NCBI RefSeq assembly: GCF_001591005.1
Contig: NZ_BCTY01000008.1
Coordinates: 36,430-100,429 of the forward strand
DNA length: 64,000 nucleotides
From: Sphingomonas sanguinis NBRC 13937
GTDB lineage: Bacteria > Pseudomonadota > Alphaproteobacteria > Sphingomonadales > Sphingomonadaceae
Reading direction: 5' to 3'
The position numbers and the translations under genes are program-made. Shown here one piece after another: positions 26,900 to 34,247 of the stretch (position 1 is the first letter of the stretch; each line of letters opens with the position of its first letter). The notes below the pieces were generated by a model that worked only from the letters and a program-made list of their open reading frames with translations, made no database searches and was not told where the DNA came from.

Positions 26900-28977
26900 G
26901 CAGCAATCGCCTGTTGCTGGGGGTGATGGGGGGCGCCGATGACGGCGACGACTTCGACCGGCTTGTCTTCCGGCACTTCAAAGAAAGAGAGGACCGGCAC
27001 GTCGGGCAGGCAGGTGCGCAGCAATTTGCGCATCGCCAGACGGACGCCCGGCTGGACGACGAGGGCAAAGGGCTTGGCCTCGGCGATCAGGGGTTGCGCG
27101 GCCTGGGTCAGGGCGGTGGTGATCCGCTGGCCCAGATCGGGTTCGATGACATGGCGGCGCGACACATCGGCGCGCATCGCCTGGCCGAGCAGCCCTTCGA
27201 GCTGGCCGTCCAGCGTCATGACGCGCAGCGGTTCGCGCACGCCGCACAGCTTCTGGATGATCAGGCCGCCCAGATTGGGGCGGATCAGCTCGATGATATC
27301 CTCGGCGTCGGTCGACTTCTGCGCGGCGACCGCGATGGCGCTGGCGATGCGGCGGAACTCCTTGAGGGAGATGTTCTCCGCCAGCAGGCCCTTCAGCACC
27401 TGGGTCAGCGTGGTCAGCGGCAGCGGCGTCGGGCAGAGCGAGGCGGCCAGCTGCGCGGCGCGTTCCTTCAGCCCGTCGAGCAGCGCCTGCACCTCGTCGG
27501 GGCCGAGCAGCTCGGACGCGTTGGTGGTCAGCACATGGTTCAGGTGCGTCGCCATGACCGTGCCCGGATCGACCACGAGATAGCCCATGCCGGTCGCCGC
27601 ATCGGCGTCGCCCTTCAGAATCCAGGTCGCGGGCAGGCCGAAGGTCGGGTCCTGCACGGCCTTGCCGTTCAGCGTGCCGAACGCCTGGCCGGTGTCGAGC
27701 GCCAGCATCTCGTCGGGCGAGACCTGATCCTCGGCGGCGACCACACCATTGATGATGATGCGATAGCTATAGGGCGCCAGGCCGATGTCATCGCGGACGC
27801 GCGCCTGCGGCACGACGAAGCCGAGATCCTTGGACAGTTGGCGCCGGACACCGGTGATGCGGGCCATCAGCGGCGCGCCGCGCCGTTCGTCGACCAGCGG
27901 CACCAGGCCGTAACCAATGTCGATATGCACCTGCATCCCGTCGATCACTTCGTCCCAGCTGACGCGCGAGGGGTCGACCGGCTCCGGCGCGGGGGCGGGC
28001 GGCGCGAGGACCGGACGCTTCTCGATCTGGCGCAGCTTCCACGCGGTGAAACCGGCGATGGCGGCGGCGGGCAGCAGGATCATGTGCGGCATGCCGGGCA
28101 GCACGCCGAGCAGGCCCAGGATGACAGCGACGGGAATCCAGGTCTTCGACGCGCCGAACTGCGACCCGATCTGGCCCGCCAGGTCCTTGTCGGACGAGAC
28201 GCGGGTGACGATCGCGGCGGCGGCGATGGACAGCATCAGCGAGGGCAGCTGCGCGACCAGCGCGTCGCCGATCGCGAGCAGGATATAGGTCTTGGCCGCT
28301 TCGGCGATGCCCATGCCATGGCTGACCGGACCCAGGATCAGGCCGCCGATGATGTTGGCTGCCAGGATCAGCATCGCGGCGACCGCGTCGCCCTTCACGA
28401 ACTTGGACGAACCGTCCATCGAGCCGTAGAAATCGGCCTCGGTCGACACTTCCAGACGACGCGCCTTGGCCTGGTCCGGCGTGATGAGACCGGCATTCAG
28501 GTCGGCGTCGATCGCCATCTGCTTGCCGGGCAGGGCGTCCAGGGTGAAGCGGGCCGACACTTCCGACACGCGGCCCGCGCCCTTGGTCACCACGATCAGG
28601 TTGATGATCATCAGGATCGCGAAGACGAAGAGGCCGACGACATAGTCGCCGCCGATCAGGAAGGTGCCGAACGCCTCGATGACGTGACCGGCCGCGCTCT
28701 CACCCTCATGGCCATGGACCAGCACGATGCGGGTCGAGGCGACGTTCAGGCCCAGGCGGAACAGGGTCGCGAACAGGAGGACGGTCGGGAAGGCCGAGAA
28801 GTCGAGCGGCTTTTCGGCGTTCAGCGCGACCATCAGGACGGCCAGGCTGATCGCGATGTTGGCGACGAAGAAGATGTCGAGCAGCGCCGGCGGGATCGGC
28901 ACGACCATGACCAGCACCAGCAGCAGGATCGCCGCGGGCAGCGCCATGGTGCGGCCGCTGGAGAAGAGCTTGCCCAT
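26896..28977 (-). CDS. flhA: Flagellar export gate protein FlhA
   Basis: FlhA is the large export-gate component: a nonameric cytoplasmic ring on an eight-helix membrane domain that couples proton flow to export. The 693-residue protein has the expected N-terminal membrane region (1-310), the family segment RVSEVSARFTLDALPGKQMA and IDADLNAG, and the C-terminal docking domain ending in SFFEVPEDKPVEVVAVIG. Length is normal. It lies between the lytic transglycosylase gene (3 bp upstream) and fliA. flhF and flhG, often found here, are absent. Confidence 0.98.
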   Translation of the reverse strand: MGKLFSSGRTMALPAAILLLVLVMVVPIPPALLDIFFVANIAISLAVLMVALNAEKPLDFSAFPTVLLFATLFRLGLNVASTRIVLVHGHEGESAAGHVIEAFGTFLIGGDYVVGLFVFAILMIINLIVVTKGAGRVSEVSARFTLDALPGKQMAIDADLNAGLITPDQAKARRLEVSTEADFYGSMDGSSKFVKGDAVAAMLILAANIIGGLILGPVSHGMGIAEAAKTYILLAIGDALVAQLPSLMLSIAAAAIVTRVSSDKDLAGQIGSQFGASKTWIPVAVILGLLGVLPGMPHMILLPAAAIAGFTAWKLRQIEKRPVLAPPAPAPEPVDPSRVSWDEVIDGMQVHIDIGYGLVPLVDERRGAPLMARITGVRRQLSKDLGFVVPQARVRDDIGLAPYSYRIIINGVVAAEDQVSPDEMLALDTGQAFGTLNGKAVQDPTFGLPATWILKGDADAATGMGYLVVDPGTVMATHLNHVLTTNASELLGPDEVQALLDGLKERAAQLAASLCPTPLPLTTLTQVLKGLLAENISLKEFRRIASAIAVAAQKSTDAEDIIELIRPNLGGLIIQKLCGVREPLRVMTLDGQLEGLLGQAMRADVSRRHVIEPDLGQRITTALTQAAQPLIAEAKPFALVVQPGVRLAMRKLLRTCLPDVPVLSFFEVPEDKPVEVVAVIGAPHHPQQQAIAA

Positions 28978-28980
28978 CGC

Positions 28981-29838
28981 TTAGCCACCCATCCGTGCGA
29001 GCATCATATATGCCAGGCGCGCATGGTCGGGCTTGGGGCGCAGCACGCTGTCGGCGGTGGTGGCGGCGCTGCGCATCCCCAGCTGGTTCATCGTGCTGGT
29101 CGCCCAGGCGATCGCATCGGCGGCGCTTTCGTTGGTGCCGGTGACGACGGTCGCGTCGCCGTTCATGCCCTGGAGCGCCAGCGACTGGGCCGCGAACTGC
29201 AGGTTGGCGGCGCGCGTCTCGTTGCTGTCGGCCTGGGTGCCCGCCAGCTTGGCGGCGAAACGGTCATAGATGTCCGACAGTGAGCGCGGCTGGCCGTTCG
29301 AGGCATAGAAGATCGAGCGATTGGCGCGCGCGGCGGCCGGGAACAGTGCGGCGCCGCTGGCCTGCGGATTGCTGGCCATCGTGCCCAGAAACTTGGTCGC
29401 GCCGCCGAGCCCGAGGAAATGCGCCATGTACAGGTCGGTGCCACCCGCCTCGCGGCCCAGCGTCGATTCGAGGGCGGCCTTGTTGTCCGAGGCATGCTCG
29501 GCGGCCATCAGCGAGGCGGCGGTGGGGTCGTTGCGGAGGCCCATGACCGCCGCACGCGCGCCACCCGTCACATAATAGCGTCCGCCCGACTGGCCGATCG
29601 AGTCGGCGGCCCAGCCCAGGCCGTGCTCGGCGCCGTGCTTCTTCACCACGGCGAGCCAGCTCTGTTCGACGAACTGATACAGGCCCGAGGCGGACGAGGT
29701 GCCCGCCCGTGCATTCGCGTTCAGCCCCGACTCCAGCTTGGCCTGGCCGAGCAGATAGCCGAAATCGACACCCGTGCGGCTGGACGCCAGCGCGATGGCC
29801 GATTGGACTCTGGCTTGGGATACGGGTTGGACGGTCAT
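28981..29838 (-). CDS. Flagellar lytic transglycosylase (SLT-type)
   Basis: The 285-residue protein has a lysozyme-like transglycosylase fold: the catalytic Glu is in GQAKLESGLNANA (Glu36), followed by SSASGLYQFVEQSW. Such enzymes open the peptidoglycan for the growing rod. There is no Sec signal, so like FlgJ or SltF it may leave through the flagellar apparatus or another route. FlgJ in this window lacks its usual muramidase domain, and this enzyme probably supplies the activity. It is the first gene after a near-perfect sigma-54 promoter and leads the slt-flhA-fliA unit. Confidence 0.85.
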   Translation of the reverse strand: MTVQPVSQARVQSAIALASSRTGVDFGYLLGQAKLESGLNANARAGTSSASGLYQFVEQSWLAVVKKHGAEHGLGWAADSIGQSGGRYYVTGGARAAVMGLRNDPTAASLMAAEHASDNKAALESTLGREAGGTDLYMAHFLGLGGATKFLGTMASNPQASGAALFPAAARANRSIFYASNGQPRSLSDIYDRFAAKLAGTQADSNETRAANLQFAAQSLALQGMNGDATVVTGTNESAADAIAWATSTMNQLGMRSAATTADSVLRPKPDHARLAYMMLARMGG

Positions 29839-29873
29839 GCTGTTTGGTTAAAGCCCTTGTTCGGGGCTTACTC

Positions 29874-29890
29874 AGCAAGGGGCGTGCCAA
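29874..29890 (-). promoter_or_regulatory. Sigma-54 promoter of slt-flhA-fliA
   Basis: On the minus strand the sequence is TTGGCACGCCCCTTGCT, a perfect match to the core TGGCACG-N4-TTGC with GG and GC separated by 10 bp. The predicted start is near 29863, leaving a leader of about 25 bases before the transglycosylase ATG. A cluster of CGGCAA hexamers lies 136-186 bp upstream. Confidence 0.9.
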
Positions 29891-29943
29891 TTCGCGTGGC
29901 TGCCGGGGCGGCTAAGGCCGGAAAAACGTGCCGGACAACAAAA

Positions 29944-29964
29944 AAGCCCGGAAAAACCCGGCTT
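29944..29964 (-). terminator. Terminator after flgM-flgN
   Basis: On the minus strand an imperfect AAGCCGGG/CCCGGCTT-type hairpin with a short T-rich loop is followed by six T residues. It lies about 110 bp after the flgN stop and upstream of the slt promoter, separating the two leftward units. Confidence 0.6.
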
Positions 29965-30023
29965 TGACTATGTGGTGGAGAGGGGCGTGTCAGCGAGGGG
30001 AGCCGCCTGGCATTCGGTCGATC

Positions 30024-30073
30024 CGGCAAAGCGGCAACGCCTTGCCGCCCGGCAGGCGGCAACGGCGCGGCAA
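30024..30073. promoter_or_regulatory. CGGCAA hexamer cluster upstream of the slt-flhA-fliA sigma-54 promoter
   Basis: CGGCAA starts at 30024, 30032, 30057 and 30068, TTGCCG at 30042, and the variant CGGCAG at 30050: six sites in 50 bp. The cluster lies 136 bp upstream of the -24 element of the slt promoter, a normal enhancer distance for sigma-54 activators, and ends right at the flgN stop codon. The likely binder is the FlbD/FleT-like activator. Confidence 0.55.
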
Positions 30074-30385
30074 TCAGGCGTAGGCGCGCATCATCGGGCG
30101 ATAGCTGCCGCCGGCATCGCCGGTCAGCGTCTGCAACCGACGACGGACATTGGCCGCCATCAGGTTGACATAGATGCGGCACGTCTCGTTCAGGCGATTG
30201 GCCTCGTCGGCCAGCTCGCGCAGTTCGGGCCCGGCCGGGCCGGTGCCCAGCGAGGCGATCTCTTCGATCGCGGCCAGCTTTTCGGTGGTCGCACGCTCCA
30301 GAGCGGCGACGTCGTTCACCTTGAGCGCGGCGATTTCCCGATGAAGGGCCTCGATGACCCGGATCAAACCGTCACGCCGCGTCAT
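30074..30385 (-). CDS. flgN: FlgN-like export chaperone
   Basis: FlgN escorts the hook-filament junction proteins FlgK and FlgL to the export gate. This 103-residue, all-helical protein with no signal or membrane segment overlaps flgM by 14 bp, the normal flgM-flgN order. The pattern LIRVIEALHREIAALKVNDV followed by a Lys/Glu helix and a C-terminal NRLNETCRIYVNLMAANVRR fits FlgN-type chaperones. Sequence identity in this family is low, so context is important. Confidence 0.75.
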   Translation of the reverse strand: MTRRDGLIRVIEALHREIAALKVNDVAALERATTEKLAAIEEIASLGTGPAGPELRELADEANRLNETCRIYVNLMAANVRRRLQTLTGDAGGSYRPMMRAYA

Positions 30386-30686
30386 TATGGTTCCAGCTCA
30401 GCTTCAGGGCGATCATCTGGTCGGCAATGGTTGCCGGCAGGATCGGGAAATGGCCGTCGGCAATGGCCCGCTTGATCTGGGCGACGCGCTCCGAATTCAC
30501 CGGCGGCTGGGCCGACATCGCGCTGGCCAGACCCGTAAGGGCGCTGGTGTCACCGTTGGTGTCCTTCGCTGCGGCCGGAGCCGAAGCGAGCCCCGCCTCC
30601 GGGGTCGCCGCGACACGTTCCACGGGCGTTAACCGCGCGGTCCTTATGTCTCCGGCATTCAGCCTTGAAGTTGATATTTCCACCAT
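30372..30686 (-). CDS. flgM: Anti-sigma-28 factor FlgM
   Basis: FlgM binds FliA until it is exported through the finished hook, releasing late gene expression. The C-terminal FliA-binding part is clear: PVNSERVAQIKRAIADGHFP followed by ATIADQMIAL. The N-terminal half is Ala-rich and disordered, as expected for a secreted anti-sigma factor. I chose ATG 30686 (104 residues): it has AGGTG 6 bp upstream, while the ATG at 30713 falls at the predicted start site of the sigma-28 promoter and so could not be translated from it. Confidence 0.9.
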   Translation of the reverse strand: MVEISTSRLNAGDIRTARLTPVERVAATPEAGLASAPAAAKDTNGDTSALTGLASAMSAQPPVNSERVAQIKRAIADGHFPILPATIADQMIALKLSWNHNDAA

Positions 30687-30718
30687 GCCCGCACCTATCG
30701 GTTCCGCTGACATTCCAT

Positions 30719-30745
30719 GAAACGGCCGGGTGGTGAAATCCTTTA
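30719..30745 (-). promoter_or_regulatory. Sigma-28 promoter of flgM-flgN
   Basis: On the minus strand the site reads TAAAGGAT-N11-GCCGTTTC with an 11-bp spacer. Transcription should start near 30712, about 26 bases before the flgM ATG at 30686. This lets FliA raise its own inhibitor, a known loop in flagellar regulation. Confidence 0.78.
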
Positions 30746-30780
30746 GCAAGAAATCCGGTTATTTCCCGCCTGCCGTCCGA

Positions 30781-31278
30781 TCACTCGGCCCAGCCGGGCA
30801 GGGTGGCGCGGCCGCTGGACAAGGCGACGGCCTGGACCGGCTGGCGGGCGGAATCGATGCGGACGGGGAAGTGCGCGCCGGGTGCGGCATCGGCCATGGC
30901 GATGCCGTCGCGGGTGATGGAAAAGCCGTTCGAGCCTGCCTCGATCGTCACCGGATCGCCGCGTCGGATGACCGGCTCCTGCTTGATCGCGACCGCTGGC
31001 ATGGCGGTGGCCGCCGGGGCGGCCTTGGGCACCGACAGGACGGGCACGAAGATGCGCCATTGCGGCGAGGCGCAGGCGATGACGACCGCATCGTGCATCT
31101 CGGTGCGCCAGGACAGGGCGACGGTCGGGCATTGCGCCAGCTTCAGCCGGGCATCGACGGCGGAACGGGCGCCGCCCTCCACCCCGATCGGGCGGCCGGT
31201 AAAGGCGGTGACGGCGGCGTCGAGCGCGCTGACATCCTGAAAACCGGCGGCGCCGGCGAGGAGCAGGGGCAAGATCAT
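30781..31278 (-). CDS. flgA: P-ring assembly chaperone FlgA
   Basis: FlgA is a periplasmic chaperone for the P-ring protein FlgI. The 165-residue product starts with a very short hydrophobic signal (ILPLLLAGAAGF). It ends with the SAF-type domain: EPVIRRGDPVTIEAGSNGFS and GIAMADAAPGAHFPVRI, typical of FlgA C-termini, although the usual first-domain Cys pair is reduced (KLAQCPTVALSW and VIACASPQW remain). It overlaps the MotB-like stop by 4 bp, so it belongs to a leftward motA-like/motB-like/flgA operon. Confidence 0.9.
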   Translation of the reverse strand: MILPLLLAGAAGFQDVSALDAAVTAFTGRPIGVEGGARSAVDARLKLAQCPTVALSWRTEMHDAVVIACASPQWRIFVPVLSVPKAAPAATAMPAVAIKQEPVIRRGDPVTIEAGSNGFSITRDGIAMADAAPGAHFPVRIDSARQPVQAVALSSGRATLPGWAE

Positions 31279-31817
31279 CGGGGTTTCCTTTGTGCTTCGC
31301 CGGAAAAGGCCAGGGTGACCAGCGCCCTGCGCTGGCCCGGGGCGGTGGCGGTGGAGAGGGTCAGGCGGTTCGCGGCGACCGGCCCGATCAGCGCGGCGGC
31401 GGCGCGCGCGCGATCGGCGGCGAGCACGACCGCGCTATGGGTCAGCGGATCGACATCGGCCGCACTGCCATCGGTCGCGGCGGTGACGGACAGGCGGACC
31501 CGCGGATCGGCCAGCGCCTCGCGCGCCCAGGGGACGAGCAACGGATCGGGATCGATCGGCTCGGCCGAACCGGGGGCGAAGCGCAGCGCGGCGGCGGCGA
31601 CCGGCATGATCGACGGCGGCGCGGGGGGCGCCGCATGCTGTGCCGGGCCCATCGCACCGAACTCGGCACGTAAGGCGTCGACCAGGGCCGGGCGACGCTC
31701 CATCCCCATGGCCTGCACCAGCACCAGAAAGCCGACCAGCAACAGGGCCAGGTCGGCCAGCGTCACCAGCCAGAGCGGGCGCGCGGGGACGGTGGCGGGG
31801 AAGTCGAACTCGGTCAT
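31275..31817 (-). CDS. Short MotB-like stator protein
   Basis: This 180-residue protein has a single membrane segment in the MotB manner, WLVTLADLALLLVGFLVLV, with the proton-binding aspartate at residue 22 of the LAD motif. The C-terminal domain (about 85-175) looks like a reduced OmpA-like peptidoglycan-binding domain: FAPGSAEP, VRLSVTAATDGSA and LAADRARAAAALIG resemble its motifs, but the NRR end is changed to GQRRALVTL. Typical MotB is near 300 residues and lies elsewhere in this window (42527). Overlaps with the MotA-like gene and flgA show a single operon. Confidence 0.78.
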   Translation of the reverse strand: MTEFDFPATVPARPLWLVTLADLALLLVGFLVLVQAMGMERRPALVDALRAEFGAMGPAQHAAPPAPPSIMPVAAAALRFAPGSAEPIDPDPLLVPWAREALADPRVRLSVTAATDGSAADVDPLTHSAVVLAADRARAAAALIGPVAANRLTLSTATAPGQRRALVTLAFSGEAQRKPR

Positions 31818-32503
31818 GCGACGGTCGCCAGCGGGCGGCGGGGCGGAGTCGGCGGGCTGATCGCGGCCGCCGGTGCCTCGCGCGCGGACAAAGCGGCGAG
31901 CGGCAATTCGATGCGCATCCGCTCGAACGCCTCGATCCGGGCGGCGCGGCGCAGGCGGGTGGCGATGGGCTGCGCGACCAGATTGGCGAACAGCGCGCCA
32001 TATAAGGTGGCCAGCAGCGCGATCGCCATCGCGCCGCCGATCCGCTGCGGATCGTTCATCGTCGCAAACATCGCGGCCAGGCCGATCAGCGTGCCGACCA
32101 TGCCCATGGCGGGCGCGGCCTCGGCGGCTCCTGCCCAGACATCGGCGACCGCCAGATGCCGCTCGACCCGCGCCAGCCGGGCATGGCGGGTGCAGGCGAC
32201 GACCGCCTCGGGGCGCTCGCCATCGACGATCGCGGCGATCGCCTCGGCCAGGTCGGGATCGGTGATGACCGACCGGTCGAGCGTCAGCACGCCGTGCCGC
32301 CGGGCGATCCGGTCGAGATGGGTGATCTGTTCGAGCAATGGCTCGGCCGAATAGGGCGCGCGGACCAGCACGCGCAGCGCCCGGACGCTGCGGCCCGCAT
32401 CGCGCCACGGCGTGCGCAGCAGCGTCGCAACCAGCGTTCCGCCGAGCACGATCGCCAGGGCGGCCGGATCGAAGAATTGGGAGAGGGGCGGCAAACCGTT
32501 CAT
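31814..32503 (-). CDS. Three-helix MotA-like stator protein
   Basis: The 229-residue protein matches MotA from its second membrane helix onwards. Segment 13-29 aligns with MotA helix 2 (AIVLGGTLVATLL), 122-149 contains PAMGMVGTLIGLA with the conserved stator proline, and 158-181 holds the last helix. The first MotA helix is missing, so the plan is more like ExbB/TolQ. A sigma-54 promoter lies directly upstream; its predicted start site is only about 2 bases before this ATG, so the mRNA may be leaderless or the start slightly downstream. It pairs with the short MotB-like gene. Confidence 0.78.
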   Translation of the reverse strand: MNGLPPLSQFFDPAALAIVLGGTLVATLLRTPWRDAGRSVRALRVLVRAPYSAEPLLEQITHLDRIARRHGVLTLDRSVITDPDLAEAIAAIVDGERPEAVVACTRHARLARVERHLAVADVWAGAAEAAPAMGMVGTLIGLAAMFATMNDPQRIGGAMAIALLATLYGALFANLVAQPIATRLRRAARIEAFERMRIELPLAALSAREAPAAAISPPTPPRRPLATVA

Positions 32504-32515
32504 GCGCCCGTGCTT

Positions 32516-32531
32516 TGCAAGGGGCGGGCCA
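32516..32531 (-). promoter_or_regulatory. Sigma-54 promoter of the MotA-like/MotB-like/flgA operon
   Basis: On the minus strand the site reads TTGGCCCGCCCCTTGC, with GG and GC 10 bp apart. It matches TGGCACG-N4-TTGC except C for A. The flanking bases closely resemble the slt promoter at 29874. The -24 element is 56 bp from the shared hexamer array. Confidence 0.82.
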
Positions 32532-32585
32532 ATTCGGGCCAGCGGCATCCCAGGGGGCGGGGGCTCGTAGGTGGGGGCGGGGGGA

Positions 32586-32634
32586 TTGCCGGTGCTTGCC
32601 GCCGGACCGGCAAAAAGGCGGCAAGGCGTTGCCG
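32586..32634. promoter_or_regulatory. Five-hexamer array midway between two divergent sigma-54 promoters
   Basis: TTGCCG starts at 32586, 32596 and 32629, and CGGCAA at 32608 and 32619. Start-to-start distances are 10, 12, 11 and 10 bp, about one helical turn each. The array centre (32610) coincides with the midpoint between the -24 elements of the MotA-like promoter (32529-32530) and the flgB promoter (32691-32692), 56-57 bp from each. A shared upstream activating sequence for the FlbD/FleT-like activator is the simplest reading. Confidence 0.65.
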
Positions 32635-32688
32635 GAAAGCGGCCTTGCGCCCCTGCCGCTTCCGGCCTGTCCCCTTTGGTCGGGTCAA

Positions 32689-32706
32689 TTGGCACGGGTG
32701 TTGCGT
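32689..32706 (+). promoter_or_regulatory. Sigma-54 promoter of the flgB operon
   Basis: TTGGCACGGGTGTTGCGT is a full match to the core TGGCACG-N4-TTGC with a 10-bp gap between GG and GC. Predicted start near 32716, about 35 bases before the flgB ATG. This is one of the two clearest promoters in the window. Confidence 0.92.
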
Positions 32707-32750
32707 ATCCCCGCTGGCGAAGAGCGTCTCGCCGGAAAGGAGGAATGACG

Positions 32751-33101
32751 ATGGCCAATGAAACACTGTTCGGCGTGCACGGTGCCGCGCTGGAGGTCCG
32801 GGCACAGCGTATGGGTGTGCTGGCATCCAACATCGCCAACGCCTCCACCCCCGGCTTCAAGGCGCGCGACATCGATTTCAAGGCGGCGCTGGCCGCCGTC
32901 GAGGGCAGCCAGGATCAGGCGGGGAGCATCGGCGACGCGCTGAAGTACCGCGTGCCGCTCCAGACCTCGCTCGACGGCAACACGGTCGAACTCAACCAGG
33001 AACAGACCGCCTTCGCCGAGAATGCGGTCCAGTATCAGACGACGCTGTCGTTCCTGAACGGCCGCATCTCCACCATCACCCGTGCGCTGAAGGGCGAGTA
33101 A
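32751..33101 (+). CDS. flgB: Flagellar proximal rod protein FlgB
   Basis: FlgB is a proximal rod subunit exported early. The 116-residue protein has the rod-family start ALEVRAQRMGVLASNIANAS followed by TPGFKARDIDF, and the C-terminal QYQTTLSFLNGRISTITRAL. AAAGGAGG at 32737-32743 lies 7 bp before ATG 32751; another ATG at 32745 is too close to it. This gene opens the long rightward operon for rod, hook and rings, under a sigma-54 promoter. Confidence 0.96.
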   Translation: MANETLFGVHGAALEVRAQRMGVLASNIANASTPGFKARDIDFKAALAAVEGSQDQAGSIGDALKYRVPLQTSLDGNTVELNQEQTAFAENAVQYQTTLSFLNGRISTITRALKGE

Positions 33102-33104
33102 GCC

Positions 33105-33518
33105 ATGGCCACCACCAACCCCATGTCCATCTTCCAGGTCGCCGGGCGCGCCATGTCGGCCCAGCTGATCCGGATGAACACCACCGCGTCCAACTTGGCC
33201 AATGCCGGGGGCGTCGCGGGGTCGGCCGATACCGCGTACAAGACGATGAAGCCGGTCTTCCGCACCAGCTTCGACGCCGCGACCGGCCTGTCCACCGTCG
33301 ATGTCGAGAAGATCGTGACCGCGGGCGAGGACCCGACCAAGCGCCACGATCCGAACAACCCCTTGGCCGACAAGGACGGCAATATCTACGAAGCCGCCGT
33401 CGACGAGACCCGCGAACTGGTCGACATGATGGAGACGGCGCGCACCTATCAGAACAATGTCGAGGTGATGCAGACCGCCAAGTCGCTGATCCTCGATACC
33501 CTCAAGCTGGGCCGCTGA
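33105..33518 (+). CDS. flgC: Flagellar proximal rod protein FlgC
   Basis: FlgC is a rod subunit stacked with FlgB. The 137-residue product has the conserved N-terminal helix (AGRAMSAQLIRMNTTASNLA, then NAGGVAGS) and a C-terminal helix (MMETARTYQNNVEVMQTAKS) typical of axial proteins, with a PTKRHDPNNPLADKDGNIYE segment found in FlgC. It starts 3 bp after the flgB stop. Size is normal. Confidence 0.97.
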   Translation: MATTNPMSIFQVAGRAMSAQLIRMNTTASNLANAGGVAGSADTAYKTMKPVFRTSFDAATGLSTVDVEKIVTAGEDPTKRHDPNNPLADKDGNIYEAAVDETRELVDMMETARTYQNNVEVMQTAKSLILDTLKLGR

Positions 33519-33520
33519 TC

Positions 33521-34219
33521 ATGACCACTTCGACCACCATGGACTCGACGCTGGACGCGATGGGCGTTCGTCGCTCCGGCGCGACCAGCGGCGCGGCGGC
33601 CGCGACCCCGGCCAAGAACCCGAACACGCTCGACCAGACGTCCTTCCTGAAGCTGCTGACCGCGCAGCTGCAGAACCAGGACCCGTTCTCGCCGATGGAC
33701 AACACCCAGATGGTCGCCCAGATGGCGCAGTTCTCCAGCGTGGCGGGCATCTCCGAGATGAACACCACCCTGTCGGCGATGGCCGCCAAGATGAACGGCA
33801 CGACCAAGGCCGACGCCATGAGCTATGTCGGCAAGACGGTGCTGACCCCCGGATCGGTCGCCTATGGCCGGACCAGCGGCGGCCTGGCCGGCGCGGTCGA
33901 GCTGGATCAGGCGGCCTCCAACGTGCTCGTCACCATCTCCGACGCCAAGGGCAATCCGCTGAAGACCATGTCGCTGGGCGCGCAGAAGGCGGGCACCACC
34001 AGCTTCGATTGGGACGGCAAGACCGACGACGGCGCGGAGGCGGGCAGCGGTCCGTTCACCGTCACGCTGAACGCCAATGACGGTGTTTCCGCCGTGTCGG
34101 GCCGTCCGCTGGTCTGGGCGCCCGTCCAGTCGGTGTCGATGCCCAGCTCGGGCAATCCCATCCTGACCGTGGCCGGGCTCGGCCAGGTCGACCTCTCCGC
34201 CGTCCGCTCGGTCGGCTGA
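33521..34219 (+). CDS. flgD: Hook assembly scaffold FlgD
   Basis: FlgD caps the growing hook and is discarded afterwards. The 232-residue protein carries the N-terminal motif LDQTSFLKLLTAQLQNQDPF followed by SPMDNTQMVAQMAQFS, which is diagnostic. Its C-terminal beta-rich part has a DWDGK-like motif (TTSFDWDGKTDDGAEAGSGP) resembling the FlgD Ig-like domain. Two bases separate it from flgC and 28 bp from flgE. Confidence 0.97.
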   Translation: MTTSTTMDSTLDAMGVRRSGATSGAAAATPAKNPNTLDQTSFLKLLTAQLQNQDPFSPMDNTQMVAQMAQFSSVAGISEMNTTLSAMAAKMNGTTKADAMSYVGKTVLTPGSVAYGRTSGGLAGAVELDQAASNVLVTISDAKGNPLKTMSLGAQKAGTTSFDWDGKTDDGAEAGSGPFTVTLNANDGVSAVSGRPLVWAPVQSVSMPSSGNPILTVAGLGQVDLSAVRSVG

Positions 34220-34247
34220 ACCCTTTCCCCATCAAGGTACTGAACCC

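Noticed and set aside
26914..29283. Very long open frame opposite flhA and the transglycosylase
   Set aside because: It is antisense to two well-supported flagellar genes, is rich in His/Gln/Asp/Arg typical of antisense translation of GC-rich genes, and has no ribosome site.
30687..30749. Longer FlgM starts at 30713 and 30749
   Set aside because: The sigma-28 promoter at 30719-30745 would start transcription at about 30712, leaving these codons outside the mRNA.
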